Positions 26,263 to 34,422 of a DNA stretch of 64,000 nt are shown here, piece by piece (the stretch's first letter is position 1; the number at the start of each line of letters is the position of its first letter). The stretch covers positions 62,001 to 126,000 of the forward strand of contig CAVUAC010000052.1 in the NCBI GenBank assembly GCA_963739335.1. Direction: 5' to 3'. A program made the position numbers and the translations under genes. This stretch comes from UBA9647 sp963739335. Lineage in GTDB: Bacteria; Bacteroidota; Ignavibacteria; UBA10030. A model generated the notes under the pieces. That model did no database searches and was not told the origin of the DNA. It saw only the letters and a list, made by a program, of their open reading frames with translations.

Positions 26263-27189
26263 GTGGGCTTGGCCCGTAACACCTTGCTGTGGATTTCGGA
26301 GAGTCGAAAACTGCGCCAGGCGCTGCCGAAGTACAAGTTCATCCGCCGCGCAGTATCGCGATTCATGCCCGGCGAGAATCTGGAAGACGCAATCGGTGCC
26401 GCTGAGCGGTTGAAGCATCGTTCAATCAGTACGGTCTTCACGCATCTCGGCGAAAACGTCACGGATGAACGCGAAGCCAGAAAAGTTGCCGATGACTACA
26501 TCGATGTGCTGCGCCATATTCGGAAGCAAGGACTCGATACCCACGTTTCGGTGAAGCTGACCCATCTCGGACTCGATCTTAACGAGGACGCGTGCATCAA
26601 CAATCTTCTGGCAATTGTGGCTGAGGCGAAGTCACTTGACACGATGGTCTGGGTGGATATGGAACAGAGCCACTACGTGGATCGGACCATCGAGATCTAC
26701 AAGAAGCTTCGTAAAGATTCCCCCAACATCGGCCTTTGCCTTCAAACATATCTCTATAGAACTGAGAACGATCTCTCAGACCTGCTGCCATACAAACCGG
26801 CCATCAGGTTTGTGAAGGGGGCGTACAAGGAGCCGCATACGATTGCCTTCAAGAAAAAAGCGGACGTTGACGCGAATTTCTTCAAGTTGTCCCTTATGTT
26901 GCTCGAGCACGTGCGCCAAGGAGCCAAGCTCGTCGTCGGCACGCACGATACACGCTTGATTCGCTCCATCCAGGAGGAAGCGCAACGGATGGGGATGGCG
27001 AAATCGGACTATGAGTTTCACCTTCTCTATGGTATTCAAACGAATGAACAGATCAGGCTGGCGCAAGCAGGCTTCTCGATCCGCGTGTTGATCAGCTACG
27101 GAAGCTATTGGTTCCCGTGGTATGTGCGTCGTCTCGCTGAACGGCCGGCCAATGTGTGGTTCGTTGTTCGAAAAATGTTCTTTTCCTGA
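26263..27189 (+). CDS. Proline dehydrogenase family protein
   Basis: A 308-residue flavin-dependent proline dehydrogenase (PutA/PRODH barrel), which oxidises proline to pyrroline-5-carboxylate and passes electrons to quinone. The start is GTG 26263 with GGAGGGAG 5 bases upstream. Recognisable family segments are STVFTHLGENV, VSVKLTHLGLDL, VWVDMEQSHYVDRT, GLCLQTYLYRT, IRFVKGAYKEP, VGTHDTRLI and FHLLYGI, and the C-terminal arginines of RVLISYGSYWFPWYVRRL that bind the carboxylate of proline. The length fits the monofunctional type. No pyrroline-5-carboxylate dehydrogenase is nearby. Its place inside a sugar cluster is unusual; proline from glycopeptides is a possible reason. Confidence 0.9.
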   Translation: MGLARNTLLWISESRKLRQALPKYKFIRRAVSRFMPGENLEDAIGAAERLKHRSISTVFTHLGENVTDEREARKVADDYIDVLRHIRKQGLDTHVSVKLTHLGLDLNEDACINNLLAIVAEAKSLDTMVWVDMEQSHYVDRTIEIYKKLRKDSPNIGLCLQTYLYRTENDLSDLLPYKPAIRFVKGAYKEPHTIAFKKKADVDANFFKLSLMLLEHVRQGAKLVVGTHDTRLIRSIQEEAQRMGMAKSDYEFHLLYGIQTNEQIRLAQAGFSIRVLISYGSYWFPWYVRRLAERPANVWFVVRKMFFS

Positions 27190-27201
27190 CCAACAAACCC
27201 C

Positions 27202-27230
27202 TTGTGGTTATGTAGGATTAGAAATATTTT
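27202..27230 (+). promoter_or_regulatory. Candidate promoter upstream of sugar-binding protein
   Basis: TTGTGG (27202-27207) and TATTTT (27225-27230) are 17 bases apart in an AT-rich patch between proline dehydrogenase and the transporter gene. Match to the sigma-70 consensus is three and four of six. Weak, pattern-only evidence. Confidence 0.2.
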
Positions 27231-27289
27231 AGGCTCCAAGGCAACAAGACCTTTCAAATGCATCTTTGTCTTGAAGTGAGGAGAGGCCG

Positions 27290-28247
27290 ATGAGGATAAG
27301 ACACCTTCTTGTCTCAACCGCGTTCTTGCTAGGAATGACCTCAAGCCCTGTCTTTGCCCAACCGAAGCTCAGGCTGGCAGTCATCCCGAAAGGGACAACA
27401 CACATCTTTTGGAAGTCTGTAGAAGCCGGAGCGCTTGCAGCGGGCAAGGAGCTGGGCGTTGAAATCATTTGGAAGGGTCCTCTCAAGGAGAATGACCGTG
27501 CTCAGCAAATAGCAATTGTAGAACAGTTTGTTACTGAGGGTGTGTCTGGGATTGTCCTTGCTCCGCTTGACAATACCGCCTTGCAGCGGCCTGTCGCGAC
27601 GGCAGTGGAAAAGAAGATCCCAGTGGTGATCTTTGATAGCGCGCTCAAGGGAGAGCCAGGAAAGGACTATGTCAGCTATGTCGCCACTGACAACAAGAAG
27701 GGGGGAATCCTCGGAGGCGAATACCTCAGCAAGCTGCTCAACGGCAAAGGTAAGATAGTCCTCCTCCGTTATCAGGTTGGCTCTGCCAGCACGATGGAGC
27801 GCGAAGAAGGATTCGTAGAGGCTGTTCGGAAATCAGAGGGATTGGTGTTGACCGTGGACAATCGGCACGCCGGGGCCACGGCAGGTGAGGCAAAGACGGC
27901 AGCGATGAATATCATCGACAAGCTCAAGGAGGCCAACGGGGTCTTCGCCCCGAATGAATCATCGACCTTCGGGATGCTTCTCGCACTTCGGCAAAACAAT
28001 CTTGCTGGCAAGGTGCGTTTCGTAGGCTTCGACACTTCGCCGCCCCTGATTGAAGCTTTACAGAAGGGTGAAATAGATGCCCTTGTTGCCCAGGATCCCA
28101 CTCGGATGGGCTATGAAGGCGTCAAGATACTTGTCACGCACATCCAGGGAAAGCCGGTACCCAAGACCGTCGACACCGGAGTCCGTCTTATCACTCGTGA
28201 CAATCTGAATTCTCCAGAGATCAAGAAGCTGCTCGGGTACTCAATAG
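27290..28247 (+). CDS. Periplasmic sugar-binding protein of an ABC transporter (RbsB-like)
   Basis: About 318 residues forming a type I periplasmic binding protein: signal peptide (MRIRHLLVSTAFLLGMTSS, cleaved after VFAQ), then AVIPKGTTHIFWKSVEAGA, GIVLAPLDNTALQRPV, YVATDNKKGGILGGEYL and GKVRFVGFDTSPPLIEAL, as in ribose/multiple-sugar binders. As read, the frame does not stop but runs through YSIVYQGVNA into the next gene's signal peptide. One fewer G at 28235-28237 would give LLGTQ and a stop at 28245-28247, right before a ribosome site, so I set the end there. The sugar is unknown. No ATPase gene accompanies it. Confidence 0.82.
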
Positions 28248-28267
28248 TTTATCAAGGAGTCAACGCC

Positions 28268-29491
28268 ATGAAATCCATAGGACTTACAGTTATGATCCTC
28301 GCGATCATCACACAATCGTCCTTTGCCCAGGGCAAGGTGAGAATAGGTGGTTTCACGAACGATGTGGAATTCCTCCGCAAGTACGTGGACGTTATCGTTC
28401 TATCCGACAAGACCGGCGGAACGCAGGTCGCTGTGATCCCCGCGTATCAATGCCGGGTCATGACGAGCACAGCGGGTGGTCCAAACGGCCTCAGCTACGG
28501 ATGGGTCAATCGGGACCTGATCTCTTCAGGAGAAAAGAAGTCTCACATCAACGTGTACGGAGGTGAAGACCGGTTCTGGATTGGACCGGAAGGAGGCCAG
28601 TATTCCGTGTTCTTCAAGAAGGGCGATCCGTTCGATCTCGACCATTGGTTCACCCCGGCATCGATTGACACAGAGCCCTTTGAGCTCGTGAGCAAAAATC
28701 AGGATCGCGTCCATTGCAGGAAGGCCATCGCACTGACGAACTACTCCGGCACCACATTCAATCTGCAAGTGAATCGTGAGATCCGATTGCTGGGTGCGAA
28801 AGATGCTCAGAAGTACCTCGGCGTCGCTCTCAAGCCGGGAGTCAAGGTTGTTGCCTATGAGTCGGTCAACTCCGTCAAGAATACGGGCGCCAAAGCCTGG
28901 ACGAAAGAGAGCGGCCTGCTCTCCATCTGGATTCTCGGGATGTTCAATGCCGCCGATGCCACGACAATCGTCGTGCCCTTCGAGAAGGGAGAAGAATCAA
29001 AACTCGGCCCGGTGGTGAACGACGCGTATTTTGGGAAGGTTCCGGCGGACCGGTTGGTCACGAAAGAGGGTGTTATCTACTTTGCCGCTGACGCCAACTA
29101 CCGAAGCAAGATCGGTATCTCTCCACGGCGGGCCAACCCGGTTCTGGGGAGCTACGATGCAGTGAACAAAGTGCTGACGCTCGTTCAGTACACGTTCCCG
29201 AAAGGCGCGGTCGACTATGTCAATTCGATGTGGGAAATGCAGAAAAACCCGTTTGGTGGCGATGTTGTCAACAGCTACAATGATGGACCGCCGAAGCCCG
29301 GTGCTGCTCAGTTGGGACGATTCTATGAACTGGAAACGTCATCTCCTGCGTTGGCGCTCAAACCAAACGAGACGGGAACCCATGTGAGTCGGACAATTCA
29401 CCTCGAAGGGACCGAAAAGGACCTCGATGCGATTGCCCAGGCCACACTGGGCGTTGGCTTGGAAGCAATCAAAAGCGGCTTGAAGAAATAA
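28268..29491 (+). CDS. Secreted DUF6786-like protein
   Basis: A 407-residue protein that, on its own start at ATG 28268 (AAGGAG at 28254-28259), has a complete signal peptide (MKSIGLTVMILAIITQSSFAQ). In the sequence as given it is in frame with, and continuous with, the preceding binding protein. The mature part has VIPAYQCRVMTSTAGG, NVYGGEDRFWIGPEGGQYSVFF, and ALTNYSGTTFNLQVNREIRLL. This follows the galactose-mutarotase-like beta-sandwich pattern of proteins catalogued as DUF6786, a resemblance I state from memory. Function is unknown; sugar binding is likely given the fold and the position between a sugar-binding protein and a permease. Confidence 0.7.
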   Translation: MKSIGLTVMILAIITQSSFAQGKVRIGGFTNDVEFLRKYVDVIVLSDKTGGTQVAVIPAYQCRVMTSTAGGPNGLSYGWVNRDLISSGEKKSHINVYGGEDRFWIGPEGGQYSVFFKKGDPFDLDHWFTPASIDTEPFELVSKNQDRVHCRKAIALTNYSGTTFNLQVNREIRLLGAKDAQKYLGVALKPGVKVVAYESVNSVKNTGAKAWTKESGLLSIWILGMFNAADATTIVVPFEKGEESKLGPVVNDAYFGKVPADRLVTKEGVIYFAADANYRSKIGISPRRANPVLGSYDAVNKVLTLVQYTFPKGAVDYVNSMWEMQKNPFGGDVVNSYNDGPPKPGAAQLGRFYELETSSPALALKPNETGTHVSRTIHLEGTEKDLDAIAQATLGVGLEAIKSGLKK

Positions 29492-29496
29492 CCTGA

Positions 29497-30445
29497 ATGA
29501 AAGTCTCGCTCAGAAGGCTTGGACCCTTGGTCGGGTTGGTGTTTGTTTTCGCGCTCTTTGCGATCCTGACGCCCGCCAAGTTCGCCACTGCTGCAAATTT
29601 TCAGTTGATGATGCTCCAAACCGCCGTCGTCGGGACTGCTGCTCTCGGCATGACGATGGTCATTATCAGCGGTGGCATCGACCTCTCTGTCGGTTCGGTT
29701 ATCGCCCTCACCACAGTTGTCGTCGCTCTTCTCCTGAATGCCGGTGCGTCCCCGTTGATGGCCGCAGGCGGCGGAGTCGTTGTGGGGATGATCTGTGGTT
29801 CGATGATCGGTCTTCTCATCACGCAGGTCAGACTCGCGCCATTCATCGTCACTCTCGGCATGTGGGGAGCCCTGCGCGGCGCAGCGAAGGGGCTGGCAAA
29901 CGAACAGATGATCGTCACTCCGGGCACGTGGCTCACGAAGCTCCTCAACACGCTTACCGAGGATCAAGCTTGGATGTTGCTCCCTCCGGGCGTCTGGATG
30001 CTGCTGGTCTTTGCCGTGATCATCAGCGTCCTTTTGAAATACACAAAGCGAGGGAGATACATTTTCGCCGTCGGGTCGAACGAATTGGCGGCCCGTGTCT
30101 GCGGGGTCCCCGTCGAGCGCACCAAACTGCTTGTCTACATTCTTGGGTCAGGATTCGCAGCGCTTGCCGGAGTACCTCCAGTTTTCCTACCTCACCGTTG
30201 GTGATCCCACCACCGCGACGGGGATGGAACTCGACATCATTGCAGCGGTCGTCATTGGCGGTGGAAGCCTTGCCGGCGGAGAAGGCTCGATCCTGGGAAG
30301 CCTTGTGGGGGCATTGATCATGACGACAGTCGGGAACGGCTGCACGAAAATGGAGCTCCCAAACTGGGTGCAGGAGATTGTCGCTGGAGCCATTATCGTT
30401 ATCGCCGTTGCGCTGGATCGTTTCCGACATAGGAGGCGAACCTGA
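29497..30445 (+). CDS. Sugar ABC transporter permease (RbsC-like), frameshifted
   Basis: Inner-membrane permease of the ribose/xylose ABC family. The first frame (29497-30204) has eight or so hydrophobic segments with MTMVIISGGIDLSVGSVIAL, APFIVTLGMWGALRG, and the cytoplasmic loop AVGSNELAARVCGVPVERTK. At AGV (near 30174) one extra base derails it. Dropping it gives AGVLQFSYLTVGDPT and continues through MELDIIAAVVIGGGSLAGGE, which is the ATPase-contacting EAA-like region, and ends at 30445 with DRFRHRRRT. The complete length of about 315 residues is normal. Together with the binding protein it needs an RbsA-type ATPase that is not in the window. Confidence 0.85.
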
Positions 30446-30499
30446 TCGTCCTTATTGTCCGACCACCAATTCCTCAATCCTCAAACCTCAATCATCTGA

Positions 30500-32785
30500 A
30501 TGTCTATGGTACCACATGTGTGTGAAAGCGTTCTGATTCTGATCCTCGGATCGGTCCTCTTGTTCGGTGCTGACGGTTCGACAAAGGGGAAAAAGGAGTC
30601 CACCATTTCCATCATCCCAAAACCTCTGAGCATCAAGAGGGATGAGGGGAGCTTCCTCATTTCGAAAGCAACCAGCGTTTTCTATGGCGGTTCAGACGAC
30701 GTGCAGCGTATTGCAGAAGATCTTGCTGCCAGGCTGAGAACGGTCACCGGCCATCCCATCGCAGTCGCTCCTCTCACAGCCGATCAAAAGCTCGAGGATG
30801 CAATCGTCATCGCGATCGTCGGTGACGGCGAGCTTGGGTCAGAGGGCTATCGTTTGAAAGCAACGAAAAAGCTCGTTCGTATTGAGGCCGCACGACCTGC
30901 CGGGGCGTTCTATGGCGTCCAAACGTTGTATCAGCTCATGCCAACAGAAGTCGAGAAGAGTGTGCGTGCAGAGAACGTCGTGTGGTCGGTCCCTTGCGCG
31001 CGAATTGATGACAAACCCCGTTTCTCTTGGAGAGGCATGCACCTTGATGTTGGCAGACACTTCTTCACCAAGGATTCCGTCAAGCGGTACATCGATTTGA
31101 TCGCATCGTACAAGATGAACATGTTCCACTGGCACCTGACGGAAGATCAGGGATGGCGGATCGAGATCAAGAAATACCCGCGCCTGACGACAGTGGGAGC
31201 GTGGCGGAAGGAAACCATGGATGACCATGTCCCGTATGGAGGATTCTACACGCAGGATGATGTCAGAGAAATTGTCGAGTACGCACGTCTGCATTTCATC
31301 ACGGTAGTTCCTGAAGTCGAGATGCCCGGTCATTCACAGGCAGCGTTGGCGGCATATCCTGAGCTTTCCTGCTCCGGTGGCCCGTTCAAGGCTGCCACGG
31401 AGTGGGGCGTGTTCAATGACGTCTACTGCGCAGGGAATGAGAAGACATTTCAATTTCTTGAGGAAGTGATTGATGAAGTGTCAGCGCTTTTCCCAGGACC
31501 GTTCTTTCATATCGGCGGCGACGAGTGTCCGAAGCTGCGCTGGAGCAACTGCAAACGCTGTCAGGATCGAATCGCAGCTCTGGGTCTCAAGAACGAACAA
31601 GAACTTCAGAGCTACTTTATCAAGCGAGTGGAGAAGTTGCTGAACGCTCGAGGGAAGCGCCTCGTCGGATGGGATGAGATTCTGGAAGGTGGACTGGCTC
31701 CGAACGCGACGGTCATGTCCTGGCGAGGAATCCAGAGCGGGATTGAAGCTGCAAAATCTGGTCACGATGTGGTCATGACCCCGACATCGCACTGTTACTT
31801 TGACTACTATCAGGGCGTTGCGGGCGAGCCGAATGCGATCGGTGGCTTCCTGCCTATCGATACAGTTTATTCCTACGAGCCCGTTCCTCCCGATCTTTCT
31901 CCAGAGGAAACCAAGCACGTCCTCGGCGCACAGGGCAATGTGTGGACAGAATGGATGCCGGATTACCGTCAGGTGGAGTATATGGCAGCCACGCGTATGA
32001 TGGCGCTCAGCGAAGTGGTTTGGTCGGACAAGTCGCTCCGGAATTTCAAAGACTTCATGCAAAGGATGACGCCGCATTATCAGCGTCTGGCGATCCGTGA
32101 CATCAACTTTCGGGTTCCAACGCCGCTTGGCGTTGGAGGCCGCAAGATCATTTTCCACGACACCCTAGCGACGATGACGAGTCCCGTCCCGGATGCACTC
32201 CTCTACTACACTCTCGATGGACAGGACCCAACGCCTGTATCCCCACGGTACACGAAACCGATCGAGATTAAAGGCGATCAGACGCTCAAGGCAATGCTTC
32301 TGTTACCCGGAGGAAAGGCGAGCAGCCCCATTACAACGTCGTTCCTTAGCGTTGACCCGAAGGTCAATGGAGTCATATGCAACTACTTTGAAGGTGAATG
32401 GATGCTCCTGCCTGATATGGGCACGATGACACCGCTCAAGTCGGGAAAGATATTCGACATTGGCCTGGAAGGGTTGTCTCACCGTTGGGGAAACTATGGG
32501 TTTCAGTTCAAATGTCGGGTGGATATTCCTGCTGATGGCGACTATACGTTCTACCTTGCATCGGACGATGGAAGCAAGTTGTACCTTGACGACAAGTTGC
32601 TGATCAACAACGACGGACTTCATGGCGTCATCGAGGTCAGCGGAAAAGCTACGTTGTCGGTGGGTAAGCACATTCTTGAAGTTCGATATTTCCAGGGTGG
32701 CGGCGGGTCGGATCTCAGCGTCTCCATTGAGGGACCCGGGATGCAGAAGCAGCCGCTTCCTCCGAGAATGCTGAGCGTTCAATAG
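30500..32785 (+). CDS. Secreted GH20 beta-N-acetylhexosaminidase with PA14 domain (second copy)
   Basis: A 761-residue exported GH20 enzyme paralogous to the one at 2827. Start ATG 30500 gives a signal peptide (CESVLILILGSVLLFGADG). The GH20b domain (about 35-160) is followed by the barrel with KMNMFHWHLTEDQGWRIEIK, the catalytic Asp-Glu of FHIGGDECPKLRW, and VVWSDK near its end. Downstream come a chitobiase C-terminal-type module (YYTLDGQDP) and a PA14 domain (SDDGSKLYLDD) that closely resembles that of the GH29 at 714, whereas the first GH20 ends in a discoidin-like module. The two copies therefore probably attack different glycan contexts with the same chemistry. Confidence 0.94.
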   Translation: MSMVPHVCESVLILILGSVLLFGADGSTKGKKESTISIIPKPLSIKRDEGSFLISKATSVFYGGSDDVQRIAEDLAARLRTVTGHPIAVAPLTADQKLEDAIVIAIVGDGELGSEGYRLKATKKLVRIEAARPAGAFYGVQTLYQLMPTEVEKSVRAENVVWSVPCARIDDKPRFSWRGMHLDVGRHFFTKDSVKRYIDLIASYKMNMFHWHLTEDQGWRIEIKKYPRLTTVGAWRKETMDDHVPYGGFYTQDDVREIVEYARLHFITVVPEVEMPGHSQAALAAYPELSCSGGPFKAATEWGVFNDVYCAGNEKTFQFLEEVIDEVSALFPGPFFHIGGDECPKLRWSNCKRCQDRIAALGLKNEQELQSYFIKRVEKLLNARGKRLVGWDEILEGGLAPNATVMSWRGIQSGIEAAKSGHDVVMTPTSHCYFDYYQGVAGEPNAIGGFLPIDTVYSYEPVPPDLSPEETKHVLGAQGNVWTEWMPDYRQVEYMAATRMMALSEVVWSDKSLRNFKDFMQRMTPHYQRLAIRDINFRVPTPLGVGGRKIIFHDTLATMTSPVPDALLYYTLDGQDPTPVSPRYTKPIEIKGDQTLKAMLLLPGGKASSPITTSFLSVDPKVNGVICNYFEGEWMLLPDMGTMTPLKSGKIFDIGLEGLSHRWGNYGFQFKCRVDIPADGDYTFYLASDDGSKLYLDDKLLINNDGLHGVIEVSGKATLSVGKHILEVRYFQGGGGSDLSVSIEGPGMQKQPLPPRMLSVQ

Positions 32786-32807
32786 AATCGGCATGATCGG
32801 AGACCTG

Positions 32808-33164
32808 ATGTCTCAACAATCTATCCTCAAGTTTCACGCTGTCGGGCTGTTGCTGTTGACGCTTCTTCTCTCAACGGTATCTGCACAGCGGAATCCCACA
32901 AGCCTTTTCAATCCTTTTGTAGGGACTGCCAGAAACGGCCACACCTACCCCGGAGCATCGCTTCCATTCGGCATGGTCCAGCTGAGTCCTGATACCCGCA
33001 CTGAGGGATGGGATGCCTGCTCGGGCTATCACTATTCGGACTCCACGATTCTCGGCTTCAGTCACACTCACCTCAGCGGAACGGGAGTCGCGGACTATGG
33101 CGACATTTTGGTCGTGCCCAGAGTGGCACAAAGCAGCAGGGAGCAAAGCTTGGCTCTTTGTTGA
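32808..33164 (+). pseudogene. N-terminal remnant of GH92 alpha-mannosidase
   Basis: A 118-codon frame with GGAG before ATG 32808, a signal peptide (FHAVGLLLLTLLLSTVSAQ) and the unmistakable opening of family GH92 alpha-1,2-mannosidases: FNPFVGTARNGHTYPGASLP, GMVQLSPDTRTEGWD, CSGYHYSD, and GFSHTHLSGTGVADYGD. Real GH92 enzymes run to about 700-780 residues; here homology ends at LVVP (33117) and the frame stops at 33164 in unrelated sequence. The catalytic domain is absent, so the remnant cannot be active. The sequence directly after the break belongs to the tail of another gene. Confidence 0.88.
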
Positions 33165-33189
33165 TGAAATCGCATTGATGACGAAGTAG
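33124..33189 (+). pseudogene. C-terminal relic of a discoidin-tailed protein
   Basis: In another frame, 33124-33189 reads WHKAAGSKAWLFVDEIALMTK then stop. This parallels the end of the first GH20 (WHVGRGDKAWLFIDEIVVE at 5138-5190). It is thus the last 21 codons of a third protein with the same C-terminal module, fused by deletion to the GH92 remnant. Confidence 0.6.
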
Positions 33190-33287
33190 GCTGCGATGAG
33201 AATCCGTCGGCAAGATGGTATCAAAGCTGCTACGTGTCTGCATAAGACATCCAATCTCTTGTTCATCCAGAAGGAGGAGTCATTCGG

Positions 33288-34286
33288 ATGAAACGTCGAA
33301 CATTCATCAAGGCAGCATCGCTTGCCGGCGCTGCAACTATGATCACAAAGAACGCACTCTCGGCCGGCAGGTTTGGGGTCACAGGTGCCGGCAGCTCGCC
33401 TGCGCAGGGTCCGGTCATCGTCTCAACGTGGGATTTCGGTCGCGCGGTGCCGGAAACCGCGTTCAAAACTCTTCAGAGTGGCGGGACGGTCATTGATGCT
33501 GTGGAGCGGGCCGTGATGATTCCCGAGGCTGATCCAAAAGTGACCAGCGTCGGCTATGGTGGTTATCCGGATCGGGATGGACACGTAACGCTCGATGCGT
33601 GCATCATGGACGGCAATGGCAACTGCGGGTCAGTTGTATTCCTGGAACATATCGTGCACCCGGTGTCTGTTGCAAGGCTTGTGATGGAGAGGACGCAGCA
33701 TGTGATGCTCGCCGGCGAAGGTGCACTTCAATTCGCTCTGGAGAATGGATTCAAGAAGGAAAACCTGCTCACAAGGGAAGCTGAAGAAGCATACAAGGAG
33801 TGGCTCAAGACGAAAGGCTACAAGCCTCCGAAGGTGGATAAGAACAATCACGACACCATCGGCCTCCTTGCACTTGATGGGAAGGGAAACATGGCCGGTG
33901 CGTGCACGACAAGTGGAATTGCATGGAAAATCCATGGCCGGGTAGGCGATTCCCCCATTATCGGGGCGGGTCTGTATGTTGATGCCGACGTCGGAGGAGC
34001 GACCTCGACGGGGTTGGGTGAAGCCGTCATCAAGGTGGCAGGAAGCTTCCTGATCGTTGAGGCGATGCGCAATGGCAAATCCCCGCAAGAAGCCTGCAAA
34101 CTCGCGCTGGAACGCATCGTTCACAAGCAGCCTCAGTATGCTGAGGGTGGTGATTTTCTTGCCGGATTTATTGCGCTCAGGAAGGACGGCGAGATTGGGG
34201 CAATGAGCTATCGCAAAGGGCTGCAGTACACGCTCCATAAGGATGGGGACATTCAAGTGATCGACGCAGAATATATGGTGAAGTAG
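33288..34286 (+). CDS. Glycosylasparaginase (N4-(beta-N-acetylglucosaminyl)-L-asparaginase)
   Basis: A 332-residue Ntn-hydrolase that cuts the bond between asparagine and the first GlcNAc of an N-glycan. AAGGAGGAG at 33271-33279 supports ATG 33288. A twin-arginine signal (MKRRTFIKAASLAG) sends it out of the cytoplasm. The precursor self-cleaves before the catalytic threonine in NNHDTIGLLALDGKG (about residue 188); GACTTSGIAWKIHGRVGDSPIIGAGLY and GGATSTGLGEA form the substrate pocket of the beta subunit. Length and motifs match bacterial glycosylasparaginases. It directly links the island to asparagine-linked glycoprotein breakdown, working after the glycosidases. Confidence 0.93.
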   Translation: MKRRTFIKAASLAGAATMITKNALSAGRFGVTGAGSSPAQGPVIVSTWDFGRAVPETAFKTLQSGGTVIDAVERAVMIPEADPKVTSVGYGGYPDRDGHVTLDACIMDGNGNCGSVVFLEHIVHPVSVARLVMERTQHVMLAGEGALQFALENGFKKENLLTREAEEAYKEWLKTKGYKPPKVDKNNHDTIGLLALDGKGNMAGACTTSGIAWKIHGRVGDSPIIGAGLYVDADVGGATSTGLGEAVIKVAGSFLIVEAMRNGKSPQEACKLALERIVHKQPQYAEGGDFLAGFIALRKDGEIGAMSYRKGLQYTLHKDGDIQVIDAEYMVK

Positions 34287-34293
34287 AACGATG

Positions 34294-34342
34294 AGTGACC
34301 GTCACCTAATCTGAGGGCTATCTCTGCGGGCTGACGGTCACT
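34294..34342. repeat. Long perfect hairpin 1 (REP-like)
   Basis: AGTGACCGTCA (34294-34304) pairs perfectly with TGACGGTCACT (34332-34342) across a 27-base loop, just after the glycosylasparaginase stop. No T-tract follows. On the reverse strand the loop contains GATAGCCCTCAG, similar to the loop core of the hairpins beside the transposase at 60969. Confidence 0.65.
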
Positions 34343-34356
34343 TCTCTGAGCTGATA

Positions 34357-34403
34357 ATGTGCCCGGCACCCTGTGGCAGGGCCATGCATGGTGCCGGTCA
34401 CAT
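34357..34403. repeat. Long hairpin 2 (REP-like)
   Basis: ATGTGCCCGGCACC (34357-34370) pairs with GGTGCCGGTCACAT (34390-34403) with one mismatch across a 19-base loop. It lies 14 bp after hairpin 1 and ends just before the cutC ribosome site. On the reverse strand its loop reads CATGGCCCTG, again like the CATAGCCTG of the transposase-flanking hairpins. Confidence 0.65.
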
Positions 34404-34422
34404 TGGTGAGGAGCTCACGTTG

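Noticed and set aside
33215..33496. Small frame before and into glycosylasparaginase
   Set aside because: Overlaps the real gene in another frame and has no homology-like features.
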